From positions 1 to 64,000 of the forward strand of contig JAODMR010000108.1 of assembly GCA_025465475.1 (NCBI GenBank): DNA of 64,000 nucleotides, read 5' to 3'. The DNA comes from Micrococcaceae bacterium (GTDB lineage Bacteria; Actinomycetota; Actinomycetes; Actinomycetales; Micrococcaceae). The position numbers and the translations under genes were made by a program. This document shows, piece after piece, positions 46,989 through 55,043 of this stretch; within the stretch, counting starts at the first letter, position 1, and the number at the start of each line of letters is the position of its first letter. Below the pieces are notes generated by a model. It did not search any database. It was not told the DNA's origin and saw nothing but the letters and a program-made list of their open reading frames with translations.

Positions 46989-48068
46989 GTGACTTCTGCT
47001 TTGGACCTGGGCCAGGATGTGGCCCTGTTGACCGCCGCCCTGATTGACTACTCCTCCGTCTCAGGGAGGGAAACGCCGCTGGCCGACGCTGTGGAGGCAG
47101 CGCTGCGCCGGTTGCCGCATCTGGAGGTGCTGCGCGATGGAGATGCCGTGTGCGCCCGCACCCGGCTGGGCCGTTCCGAGCGGGTAATCCTGGCGGGCCA
47201 CCTGGACACCGTGCCCCTGCCCACCACGCCCGGCTCCCGCGGGACTGTTCCGGCCACCTGGGACGGTGAGGTGCTGTACGGCCGCGGCGCTACCGACATG
47301 AAGGGCGGCGTGGCCGTGCAGTTGGCGCTGGCGGCAGCCCTGACGGAACCGACCAAGGACATCACCTTTGTGTTCTACGACCACGAGGAAGTGGAGGCCG
47401 AGAAGAGCGGGCTGGGCCGGCTGGTCCGCAACTTCCCCGAGTGGCTCCGGGCCGACTTTGGCATCCTGCTGGAACCAACGGATGGAACCGTGGAGGGTGG
47501 CTGCAACGGCACCAGCCGCTTCGAAGTTCGCACCACCGGCAAGGCGGCCCACTCCGCCCGGGCCTGGATGGGCGAAAACGCGATTCACGCTGCTGCCGGG
47601 ATCTTGGCACGGTTGCGGGATTACGAGCCGCGGACCGTGGCGGTCGACGGGCTGGATTACCGGGAAAGCCTGAACGCGGTCAAAATCGCCGGCGGAACGG
47701 CCGGCAATGTCATTCCGGACGGCTGCGTGGTCGAGGTGAACTACCGTTTCGCGCCCGACAAGTCCCCGGACCAGGCCGAGGAGCATGTCCGGGAGGTCCT
47801 GGCAGGGTTCGACGTCGTCCGTACCGACGCCGCTGCCGGGGCGCGGCCAGGGCTGAACGCGCCGGCCGCGGCGAGCTTCGTGGCAGCGGTGGGGGCCGAG
47901 CCGAAGCCCAAGTACGGCTGGACCGACGTGGCGCGGCTGAGTGAACTGGGCATTCCGGCCGTGAACTTTGGCCCGGGCGATGCGCTGCTGGCGCACAGCG
48001 ACGACGAACACGTAGAGGCCGGGGACATCCGCGCCTGCCTGGCAGCACTCACGCGCTGGCTCAGCTAG
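46989..48068 (+). CDS. dapE: succinyl-diaminopimelate desuccinylase
   Basis: VILAGHLDTVPLP; YGRGATDMKGGVAVQLALA; FYDHEEVEAEKSGLGRL. Confidence 0.95.
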   Translation: MTSALDLGQDVALLTAALIDYSSVSGRETPLADAVEAALRRLPHLEVLRDGDAVCARTRLGRSERVILAGHLDTVPLPTTPGSRGTVPATWDGEVLYGRGATDMKGGVAVQLALAAALTEPTKDITFVFYDHEEVEAEKSGLGRLVRNFPEWLRADFGILLEPTDGTVEGGCNGTSRFEVRTTGKAAHSARAWMGENAIHAAAGILARLRDYEPRTVAVDGLDYRESLNAVKIAGGTAGNVIPDGCVVEVNYRFAPDKSPDQAEEHVREVLAGFDVVRTDAAAGARPGLNAPAAASFVAAVGAEPKPKYGWTDVARLSELGIPAVNFGPGDALLAHSDDEHVEAGDIRACLAALTRWLS

Positions 48069-48090
48069 CACTGCTTTTGGCGCAATGGTC

Positions 48091-48142
48091 AAAGCCCCGC
48101 CCGGACACTGGAGAACGGCTTCCTGGTCCGGGCGGGGCTTTT
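48091..48142. terminator. dapE/gluD bidirectional terminator
   Basis: aaagccccgcccgga / tccgggcggggcttt 15-bp perfect stem with T tail. Confidence 0.88.
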
Positions 48143-48165
48143 CGCGTGCTGCTGTCGGCCTGGGC

Positions 48166-49014
48166 CTACAGCGTGGTGGACTCGGCCGTGGGCCGGACCG
48201 AGGTTGTTGCCGCGGCCACCCCTCCGGCGGCCTTCTTGGATCCCCGTCGCTCAATCCAGATCGCGATGCGGGAAACCGTCAGATTGATGAGGATGTACAG
48301 CGCGGCACCAACAAAGAACACCGAGAACAGGTACTTGGCGCCATAGAAGTCGCTGAGAATGTTGACCTTTCGCAGCAGTTCCTCATAGGTGACGATGTAC
48401 CCGAGCGAGGTGTCCTTCAGCAGCACCACCAGCTGGGCTACCAGGGACGGCAGCATGCGCCGGACGGCCTGCGGCAATTCGACCAGGACGCGGGTCTTGA
48501 AGCTGGTCAGGCCGATCGCAAGCCCGGCCTCCCGTTGCCCCTTCGGCAGCGATTGGATGCCGGCGCGCAGGATCTCAGCGAAAATGGCTGCGTTGTAGAG
48601 CGCGAGCCCGGCGACGACTGCCACGAAAGCGCTGGATCCGAACACCAGCAGGATGAAGAACATCATCAGCACCACAGGCATGCCGCGCAGGAACTCCAGC
48701 ACCACGGTGGCGGGCACGCGGATCCAGGTCACGTCGGACATGCGCAGCAGCGCGACGCCGAAGGCCAGCACCGCGGCGATCACGGCGGCCAGGGCGGCAG
48801 CGGACAGGGTCGCGCCAATGCCCTGCACCAGGAACTGCCACACGACGGCCTGCGAGAAGATGTCCCACCGGTCGGCATTGAACAGGCCCTGACGGGCCAG
48901 GGTGCTGACTCCCCACGCGGCGCCGGCGAGGATGACCAGCGCTCCAACGATGCTGGCGATACGGGAGTTGCGTCGGGCCTTGGGCCCGGGAACGTCATAA
49001 AGGACTGACGTCAT
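48166..49014 (-). CDS. gluD: glutamate-type amino acid ABC transporter permease
   Basis: MTSVLYDVPGPKARRNSRIASIVGALVILAGAAW; GLTSFKTRVLVELPQAVRRMLPSLVAQLVVLLKDTSLGYIV. Confidence 0.88.
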   Translation of the reverse strand: MTSVLYDVPGPKARRNSRIASIVGALVILAGAAWGVSTLARQGLFNADRWDIFSQAVVWQFLVQGIGATLSAAALAAVIAAVLAFGVALLRMSDVTWIRVPATVVLEFLRGMPVVLMMFFILLVFGSSAFVAVVAGLALYNAAIFAEILRAGIQSLPKGQREAGLAIGLTSFKTRVLVELPQAVRRMLPSLVAQLVVLLKDTSLGYIVTYEELLRKVNILSDFYGAKYLFSVFFVGAALYILINLTVSRIAIWIERRGSKKAAGGVAAATTSVRPTAESTTL

Positions 49015-49661
49015 CGCGCGATCGCCACCTTTCGTTCGACACGGCCGGCCAGGATGCCCAGCGGTACGGTGATGAGCAGATAGAAGATTGCCACACCCAG
49101 CAGTACCCATAGGACGGCGTTGCCGTTGGCGTTCGCCAGTTGCCGGCCGTAGCCGAAGAGTTCCATGACGTAAAAGCCACCGGCGATGGAGCTGTTCTTC
49201 ACCAGCGCGATCAGCAGGTTGATCATGGGCGGAACCACTGTGCGCAGGGCCTGCGGCAGGATGATCAGGGTCAGGGTCTGGCTGAATTTCATGCCGATGC
49301 TGCGGGCGGCCTCGGCCTGGCCGACGTGGACGCTGTTCACGCCGGAACGCACCGCCTCCGCAACGAAGGCGCTGGTATAGGCGCTCAGGGCCAGGATCGC
49401 GGCCGGCTCGAACTGCTGGAACGTCACACCCAGCCGGGGGAGCACGACGGCGCAGAAGAAGAACACGATGGTCAGTGGCGTATTGCGCATGACCTCCACG
49501 TAAAACATGCTGAATCCCCGCAGCGCCGCCACGGGCGAGACCCGGGCCGCGGCGAGGATGGTGCCAACGATCAGGGCCAGGATGCCTGAAACGACTGACA
49601 GGAAGAGGGTGCGGAGGAATCCGTCCCAGTACGCGGGAAGGTTCTCAAGAATGACTTGCAT
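49011..49661 (-). CDS. gluC: glutamate-type amino acid ABC transporter permease
   Basis: ARSIGMKFSQTLTLIILPQALRTVVPPMINLLIALVKNSSIAGGF EAA loop. Confidence 0.88.
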   Translation of the reverse strand: MQVILENLPAYWDGFLRTLFLSVVSGILALIVGTILAAARVSPVAALRGFSMFYVEVMRNTPLTIVFFFCAVVLPRLGVTFQQFEPAAILALSAYTSAFVAEAVRSGVNSVHVGQAEAARSIGMKFSQTLTLIILPQALRTVVPPMINLLIALVKNSSIAGGFYVMELFGYGRQLANANGNAVLWVLLGVAIFYLLITVPLGILAGRVERKVAIAR

Positions 49662-49698
49662 AGGGGTCCTTTGGCGGCGGCAGCAAGCAGGAAATGCC

Positions 49699-49761
49699 GC
49701 GGTGGCTGCCGTCGGGACGGATCCGGGAAAACCGGAACCCGCCGCCGTCGGCAGCCACCGC
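49699..49761 (-). terminator. Intercistronic hairpin between gluB and gluC (attenuator/processing candidate)
   Basis: gcggtggctgccg / cggcagccaccgc 13-bp perfect arms. Confidence 0.5.
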
Positions 49762-49768
49762 AGGAGAA

Positions 49769-50659
49769 TCAGTAACGGTCGAGGGCGGGCAGTTCAGGGG
49801 CGGTCTTGATGACCTTGCCTGCCGTCGCCTCCCAGGCCTTCTTGTAGTCGCCGTCCTTTGACGCGGCTTCCAGCTGGTCATTGATCCAGTTACGGAAGGC
49901 AGTGTCTTCCTTCTTCAGCCCAATGCCGTACGGCTCCTTGGTGAAGGTCTAGTCGGAGGCCAGCTTGAACGCGTCGGGCTCCTTGTCGACAAAGCCGGCC
50001 AGGATGACGTTGTCGGTGGTGACCGCCTCAACCTGCTTGTTGCGCAGCGGCTCCAAGCAGTCGGCGTACTTGGCGACCGGCACCAGCTCGGCACCGTACT
50101 TGTCCACGATGGTGGCGGCCGGCGTCGAACCCGTCACCGAGCACACCTTCTTGCCCTTGACGTCCTCCGGCTTGGTGATGGCCGTGTTGTCCTTGTTGAC
50201 CATCAGGGCCTGGCCGGCCTGGTAGTACGGCCCGGCGAAGGAAACAACTTCCTTGCGCTTGTCGCTGATGGTGTAGGTGGCGACGACCAGGTCAACCTTG
50301 CCCTGCTGGATGAACGGTTCGCGGTTGGCGGAGACTGTCTCCACCCATTCAATCTTGTCGGCGGCGATCCCCAGCTTTGCGGCGATGAGCTTGCCGATCT
50401 CAACGTCGAAGCCGACAGGCTTTCCGTCCGGGCCCTTCTGGCCGAAGAGCGGCTGGTCGAACTTGGTGCCGATGACAATCTTGCCGGCACCGGAGAGCTT
50501 CTCCATGGTGCTCCCGGCGGCGAAGGTCGGCTTTTCAGCGACGGTCGGTTCTGACCCGCCGCCCAGCGTGGCGCCGCCCCCGCAGGCGCTCAACGCGATG
50601 GCCGAGGCCGCCACGACGGCAGCGACTCCCAGCCGTTTCCTGGCAAAAAATGCCTTCAT
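49769..50659 (-). pseudogene. gluB: glutamate-type ABC substrate-binding lipoprotein interrupted by an in-frame TAG
   Basis: MKAFFARKRLGVAAVVAASAIALSACGGG...DAFKLASD-TAG-TFTKEPYGIGLKKEDTAFRNWINDQLEAASKDGDYKKAWEATAGKVIKTAPELPALDRY*; TAG at 49949-49951 (minus), same frame continues 59 aa to TGA. Confidence 0.9.
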
Positions 50660-50736
50660 GGTGTTCCTTTCATAATGGACCGCCGAAGCGGTCCGGTGCG
50701 AGGTCAACGTGCCGGGCGGAATGAGCCCGCCGGCAG

Positions 50737-51492
50737 CTAGTGCGTGAGGATCTTGGAGAGGAAGTCTTTGGCGCGCTCGCTCTTCGGCGCGGTGAAGAAC
50801 TCCTCCGGGGTGTCGTCTTCGACGATCTGGCCGTCAGCCATGAACACCACCCGGTCAGCGGCCTTGCGCGCAAAGCCCATCTAGTGGGTGACCACGATCA
50901 TGTTCTTGCCGTACTTGGCCAGGCCGACCATGACATCCAGAACCTCATTGATCATCTCGGGGTCAAGGGCGGAGGTGGGCTCGTCGAAGAGCATGACCTT
51001 CGGCTTCATCGCCAGGGCGCGGGCAATCGCGACGCGCTGCTGCTGTCCACCGGACAGCTGGGCGGGCAGCTTGCTGGCCTGCTGGCCCACCCCCACGCGC
51101 TCCAGCAGGGCCATGGCTTCCTTGTCCGCGTCGGCCTTGGACAGGCCCTTGACCTTGATCGGTCCCAGCGTGACGTTCTCCAGGATCGTCTTATGGGCGA
51201 ACAGGTTGAACGACTGGAACACCATGCCGACGTCGGCACGCAGCCGCGCCAGTTCCTTGCCTTCGGCAGGGAGCTTCTTTCCATCGATGCGGATCTCACC
51301 GTCGTCGATGGTTTCCAACCGGTTGATGGCCCGGCACAGGGTCGACTTTCCGGATCCCGAGGGACCGATAACGACCACCACTTCGCCCTTTTTCACCTGC
51401 AGGTTGATGTCCTTGAGGACGTGCAGCGCGCCAAAATGCTTGTTTACGGCGGTAAGGTCCACGAGGGCAGGGGCCACTGCTTGACTTGTCAT
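50737..51492 (-). pseudogene. gluA: glutamate-type ABC ATP-binding protein interrupted by an in-frame TAG
   Basis: [92 protein letters not shown] at 50881-50883 replaces the Glu of the conserved VTHEMGFA motif. Confidence 0.95.
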
Positions 51493-51530
51493 AGGGAAAA
51501 TCTACCTAATGTTCAGGTACCTACAACGAC

Positions 51531-51594
51531 TCACGGAATAAATGGGCACATCGTAACGACATAGATACATGCGATTTACCCATGTGATCCGTGA
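51531..51594. promoter_or_regulatory. 64-bp symmetric multipartite dyad in the gluA/LOG divergent promoter region
   Basis: tcacgga-N4-atggg-N3-atcg-N18-cgat-N3-cccat-N4-tccgtga. Confidence 0.75.
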
Positions 51595-51608
51595 CATAAC
51601 CTTGGGGA

Positions 51609-52376
51609 ATGAGCGTTCCCACTGAACCCGATAACCAGACCCCCGCGCGCCGCAGGGGTCCCGTCGAACTGCGCCGGGACCAGGCAAAAGGGTCAACCTC
51701 CGATGCCAGGCTGCTCGATACCCGTGCCGGAGGTGAGTTCACCAGCACCGACCCCTGGCGGGTCCTGCGCATCCAAAGCGAATTCGTTGAAGGATTCGGC
51801 GCGTTGGCCAACATCGGTCCCGCGGTCAGTGTGTTCGGATCGGCCCGCACCCGGCCAGGCACCGCCCATTACGAGACCGGCGTGGAGGTTGGCCGGCTGC
51901 TGGCTGAAGCGAACGTCGCCGTGATCACCGGTGGCGGCCCGGGGTCCATGGAAGCGGCCAACAAGGGAGCGTGCGAGGCCGGGGGGCTTTCGATCGGGCT
52001 CGGCATTGAACTTCCCTTTGAGCAGGGCATGAATAAGTGGGTCGACCTGGGCGTCAATTTCCGCTACTTTTTCGCCCGCAAAACAATGTTCGTGAAGTAT
52101 GCCCAGGGCTTTGTCGTGCTGCCGGGCGGGTTGGGCACCCTGGACGAGCTGTTTGAGGCCATGGTGCTGGTGCAGACCCAAAAAGTGACGTCCTTTCCCA
52201 TCGTGTTGATCGGTGTCGATTTTTGGACCCCCCTGATGGAGTGGATTCGCTCAACGCTGGTCTCGCACGGGCTGGTCTCGGCGCCGGACCTGGACATCGT
52301 CCAGCTTGCCGACTCGGCGCAGGAGGCCGTGGACCTGGTGCTCCGCGGAACGGTCGAGCGGCGGCGCCCGGCCTGA
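51609..52376 (+). CDS. LOG family protein (TIGR00730-type Rossmann fold, cytokinin-activating phosphoribohydrolase-like)
   Basis: VSVFGSARTRPG; VITGGGPGSMEAANKGACEAGG; GFVVLPGGLGTLDELFEA. Confidence 0.94.
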   Translation: MSVPTEPDNQTPARRRGPVELRRDQAKGSTSDARLLDTRAGGEFTSTDPWRVLRIQSEFVEGFGALANIGPAVSVFGSARTRPGTAHYETGVEVGRLLAEANVAVITGGGPGSMEAANKGACEAGGLSIGLGIELPFEQGMNKWVDLGVNFRYFFARKTMFVKYAQGFVVLPGGLGTLDELFEAMVLVQTQKVTSFPIVLIGVDFWTPLMEWIRSTLVSHGLVSAPDLDIVQLADSAQEAVDLVLRGTVERRRPA

Positions 52377-52401
52377 GCAAGGCATCTGGCACCATGGAGC
52401 G

Positions 52402-52776
52402 GTGAGCTTTTTTCTGATCTTCCTGGCCATCGCGCTGGCCGGAGCCGTGATGCTGTACGTGCTCCGGCTGCGGGAACCGGCCGGCCAGGCAGATCACGCT
52501 GTCCTGCACGATGGGCTGCACGACCCGGTGGCCAATCTGCCCCCGGTGCTGCTGCCCGCCGACCCGGAACCGGCGGACGTGGACCGGTTGCGGTTTTCGC
52601 TGGGACTACGGGGTTACCGGATGGACCAGGTGGATGAGGCGCTCGACGTGCTCCGCGACCAACTCGCCGTCCGGAACCGCCGAATAGCCGAGCTTGAACA
52701 GCAGCTCGCCGGCGGCGCCGCCACGCCGGAGCTGCGGGGCGGCGCCGCTCCGGACCTGCAGGATCGGCAGGAATGA
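52402..52776 (+). CDS. DivIVA-domain-like membrane protein
   Basis: GTG start; one TM helix then LRFSLGLRGYRMDQVDEALDVLRDQLAVRNRRIAELEQQL. Confidence 0.85.
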   Translation: MSFFLIFLAIALAGAVMLYVLRLREPAGQADHAVLHDGLHDPVANLPPVLLPADPEPADVDRLRFSLGLRGYRMDQVDEALDVLRDQLAVRNRRIAELEQQLAGGAATPELRGGAAPDLQDRQE

Positions 52777-53366
52777 GCGCCGTCGTCGTCGGCGCCGACG
52801 GAAAGGCCCGGTGCGGCTGGGCCGGCATGGCCGCCAGCGCGGAGTACGAGCGCTACCACGACCTGGAATGGGGCCGGCCAGTCAGCGGCGAGCGGGACCT
52901 CTTTGAACGGCTCAGCCTGGAGGCGTTCCAGTCGGGGCTGAGCTGGCTCACGATCCTGCGCAAGCGGGAGGCTTTCCGTGCCGCGTTCTGCAATTTTGAG
53001 GCCGCCCGGGTGGCCGCGTTCGGCCCGGCCGACGTGGAACGCCTGATGGGGGACAGCGGCATTGTCCGCAACCTGGCCAAGATCACCGCCACCATCCAGA
53101 ACGCACGCGCCGTGCTCGCCTTGCCGGAGGGCACGACCCTGCCCGACATCGTGCAGTCCTACCGTCCCGCCAGCCCCAGGACGACGGCGGAGATTCCCTC
53201 GTCGACACCTGAGTCAACCGCGTTGGCCAAGGACCTGAAGGCCAGGGGATTTCGCTTCGTCGGGCCGACCACCGCCTATGCCATGATGCAGGCGATCGGC
53301 TTGGTGAACGACCACATGGTTGGCTGCTGGGTTTACGATGTGCTGGCCGGGGCACCGGATGCCTGA
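52773..53366 (+). CDS. tag: DNA-3-methyladenine glycosylase I
   Basis: RCGWAGMAASAEYERYHDLEWGRPVSGERDLFERLSLEAFQSGLSWLTILRKREAFR. Confidence 0.95.
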   Translation: MSAVVVGADGKARCGWAGMAASAEYERYHDLEWGRPVSGERDLFERLSLEAFQSGLSWLTILRKREAFRAAFCNFEAARVAAFGPADVERLMGDSGIVRNLAKITATIQNARAVLALPEGTTLPDIVQSYRPASPRTTAEIPSSTPESTALAKDLKARGFRFVGPTTAYAMMQAIGLVNDHMVGCWVYDVLAGAPDA

Positions 53367-54648
53367 ACCGGTGGACGCCATTCGGCCGCGCCCGCTGCTT
53401 GGGGCACCCGCGGGGCCGCTTCCTGCGGTGGAACTGCGGGGCGTCAACGGCAGGATGTGGCACTGGTGCCAGCTCGTCGGCGGCACAGTGGCCCGGTGGC
53501 CACGCTGGTTGCAGGTGACCTTGGTCTGGCTAGCTGCCCGGTTGGTCTCTTTCGCCATCTTCGCCGCGGTCGCGCTGCACCAGGGCACCAGTCCGTGGGG
53601 ACCGGCCAAACCCGACTACCTGCACTTCATCGCCATCTGGGACAGCACCTGGTACCGCAGCATCGCCGACGGTGGGTACCCGGCCGTGCTGCCCCGCGAC
53701 GCGAACGGCGTCGTCGAGCAGAACCAGTGGGCGTTCTACCCGCTCTATCCCTTGCTGGTGAGGGGGATCTCCACGGTCACAGGGGCGGACTGGCTGCACG
53801 TTGCTCCGGTCGTGTCACTGCTCGCCGGTTTGGCGGCGGTGCTGGTGATGGACCGCCTGTTCCGACTGTTCGCCCAACCGGGCACAGCCCTCTGGGGCAT
53901 CATCTTCTTTGCCACCTTTCCGGTCTCAGCGGTGCTGCAGGTCCCCTATGCGGAGTCCCTGAACACCCTGCTGCTGGCCGGGTCCCTGTACCTGCTGGTG
54001 CGCCAACGCTATCTGGCCGCCATTCCGGTGGTCCTGCTGCTGGGCTTGTCCCGCCCGGCCGGGGTTCCCTTCGCCGCCTTGGTCCTGGCCCATCTGGCGC
54101 TGCGCCTGTGGCGCGACCGCCGGTTCCGACGGGATGGCGCCGCACTTGCCAGGGCAACCGGCCTGGCGCTGGCCAGCGTGGCAGCAGCCGCCGCCTGGCC
54201 GGTGATCGCCTGGGCCGGAACCGGCACCGCTGGTGCGTACACGGACACTGAGACCGCGTGGCGGGGCGAAAGCCTTACCCTGTTCCAACCCTGGTTTGAT
54301 ACCGGGCGGATGCTTTTCGGACCCGTGCTGGGGATCCTGGCGCCGGTGCTGCTGCTGTTACTGGCATTGCTGTATGTGAACTCCCGATCGGTGCGTTCCC
54401 TGGGGGCTGACCTGCAGTTGTGGTGCCTGGCTTACTTCGGTTACCTGCTGGCTGTGCTGCATCCCCAAACCAGTACCTTCCGGCTGTTGCTGCCACTGTT
54501 CCCGCTGGCGTTGGCAGCGGCTGCCATCTCCCGGTCGCGGGCCTACCGCGGTGCGGTCCTGGTGCTGTTCCTGCTGTTGCAGATCGTTTGGGTGGCCTGG
54601 CTTTGGGCCTGGACTCAACTGCCCGGCGGAGGCGACTACCCGCCCTGA
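53359..54648 (+). CDS. polytopic glycosyltransferase / mannosyltransferase (PIG-V-like)
   Basis: IWDSTWYRSIADGGYP...NQWAFYPLYPLLVRG; multiple TM segments. Confidence 0.8.
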   Translation: MPEPVDAIRPRPLLGAPAGPLPAVELRGVNGRMWHWCQLVGGTVARWPRWLQVTLVWLAARLVSFAIFAAVALHQGTSPWGPAKPDYLHFIAIWDSTWYRSIADGGYPAVLPRDANGVVEQNQWAFYPLYPLLVRGISTVTGADWLHVAPVVSLLAGLAAVLVMDRLFRLFAQPGTALWGIIFFATFPVSAVLQVPYAESLNTLLLAGSLYLLVRQRYLAAIPVVLLLGLSRPAGVPFAALVLAHLALRLWRDRRFRRDGAALARATGLALASVAAAAAWPVIAWAGTGTAGAYTDTETAWRGESLTLFQPWFDTGRMLFGPVLGILAPVLLLLLALLYVNSRSVRSLGADLQLWCLAYFGYLLAVLHPQTSTFRLLLPLFPLALAAAAISRSRAYRGAVLVLFLLLQIVWVAWLWAWTQLPGGGDYPP

Positions 54649-54859
54649 GGCCACGACGGGCGGGAAGCGCATTCCCACCAGGTGGCGCGATTGGCTCCCG
54701 ACCTCGTTCTGCACGATAATGGTGTGAGCGAGAGAACATGGGCAAAAAATGAGCCCCAGTTGCCGCCGGCGCAGGACGTGCCGGCCGGAGCTGACGTTGC
54801 GACGCGGACGGGGGACCGGCAACGGGCTTCCGTCTGCATACTGTAAAGGGGAATTCCTA

Positions 54860-55027
54860 ATGGCTGCGATGAAACCCAGAACCGGTGACGGACCGATGGA
54901 AGTCACAAAGGAAGGGCGCAGCCTGATCATGCGCGTGCCGCTGGAAGGCGGTGGGCGCCTGGTCGTTGAACTGAACGCCGCCGAGGCAACAAACCTCAAG
55001 GAGTGCCTGGTCGGCGTCGTCGGCTAA
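54860..55027 (+). CDS. DUF3117 domain-containing protein
   Basis: MAAMKPRTGDGPMEVTKEGRSLIMRVPLEGGGRLVVELNAAEATNLKECLVGVVG. Confidence 0.95.
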   Translation: MAAMKPRTGDGPMEVTKEGRSLIMRVPLEGGGRLVVELNAAEATNLKECLVGVVG

Positions 55028-55043
55028 CCCACCGGGGGGCCCG

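Noticed and set aside
49769-51492. Genome-wide recoding of TAG as a sense codon
   Set aside because: TAG is used as the apparent normal stop in many genes here (e.g. ychF, xseB, galE, the Opp SBP gene, and gluA itself), so a global code change is not supported; only local readthrough, mutation or sequence error remain possible.
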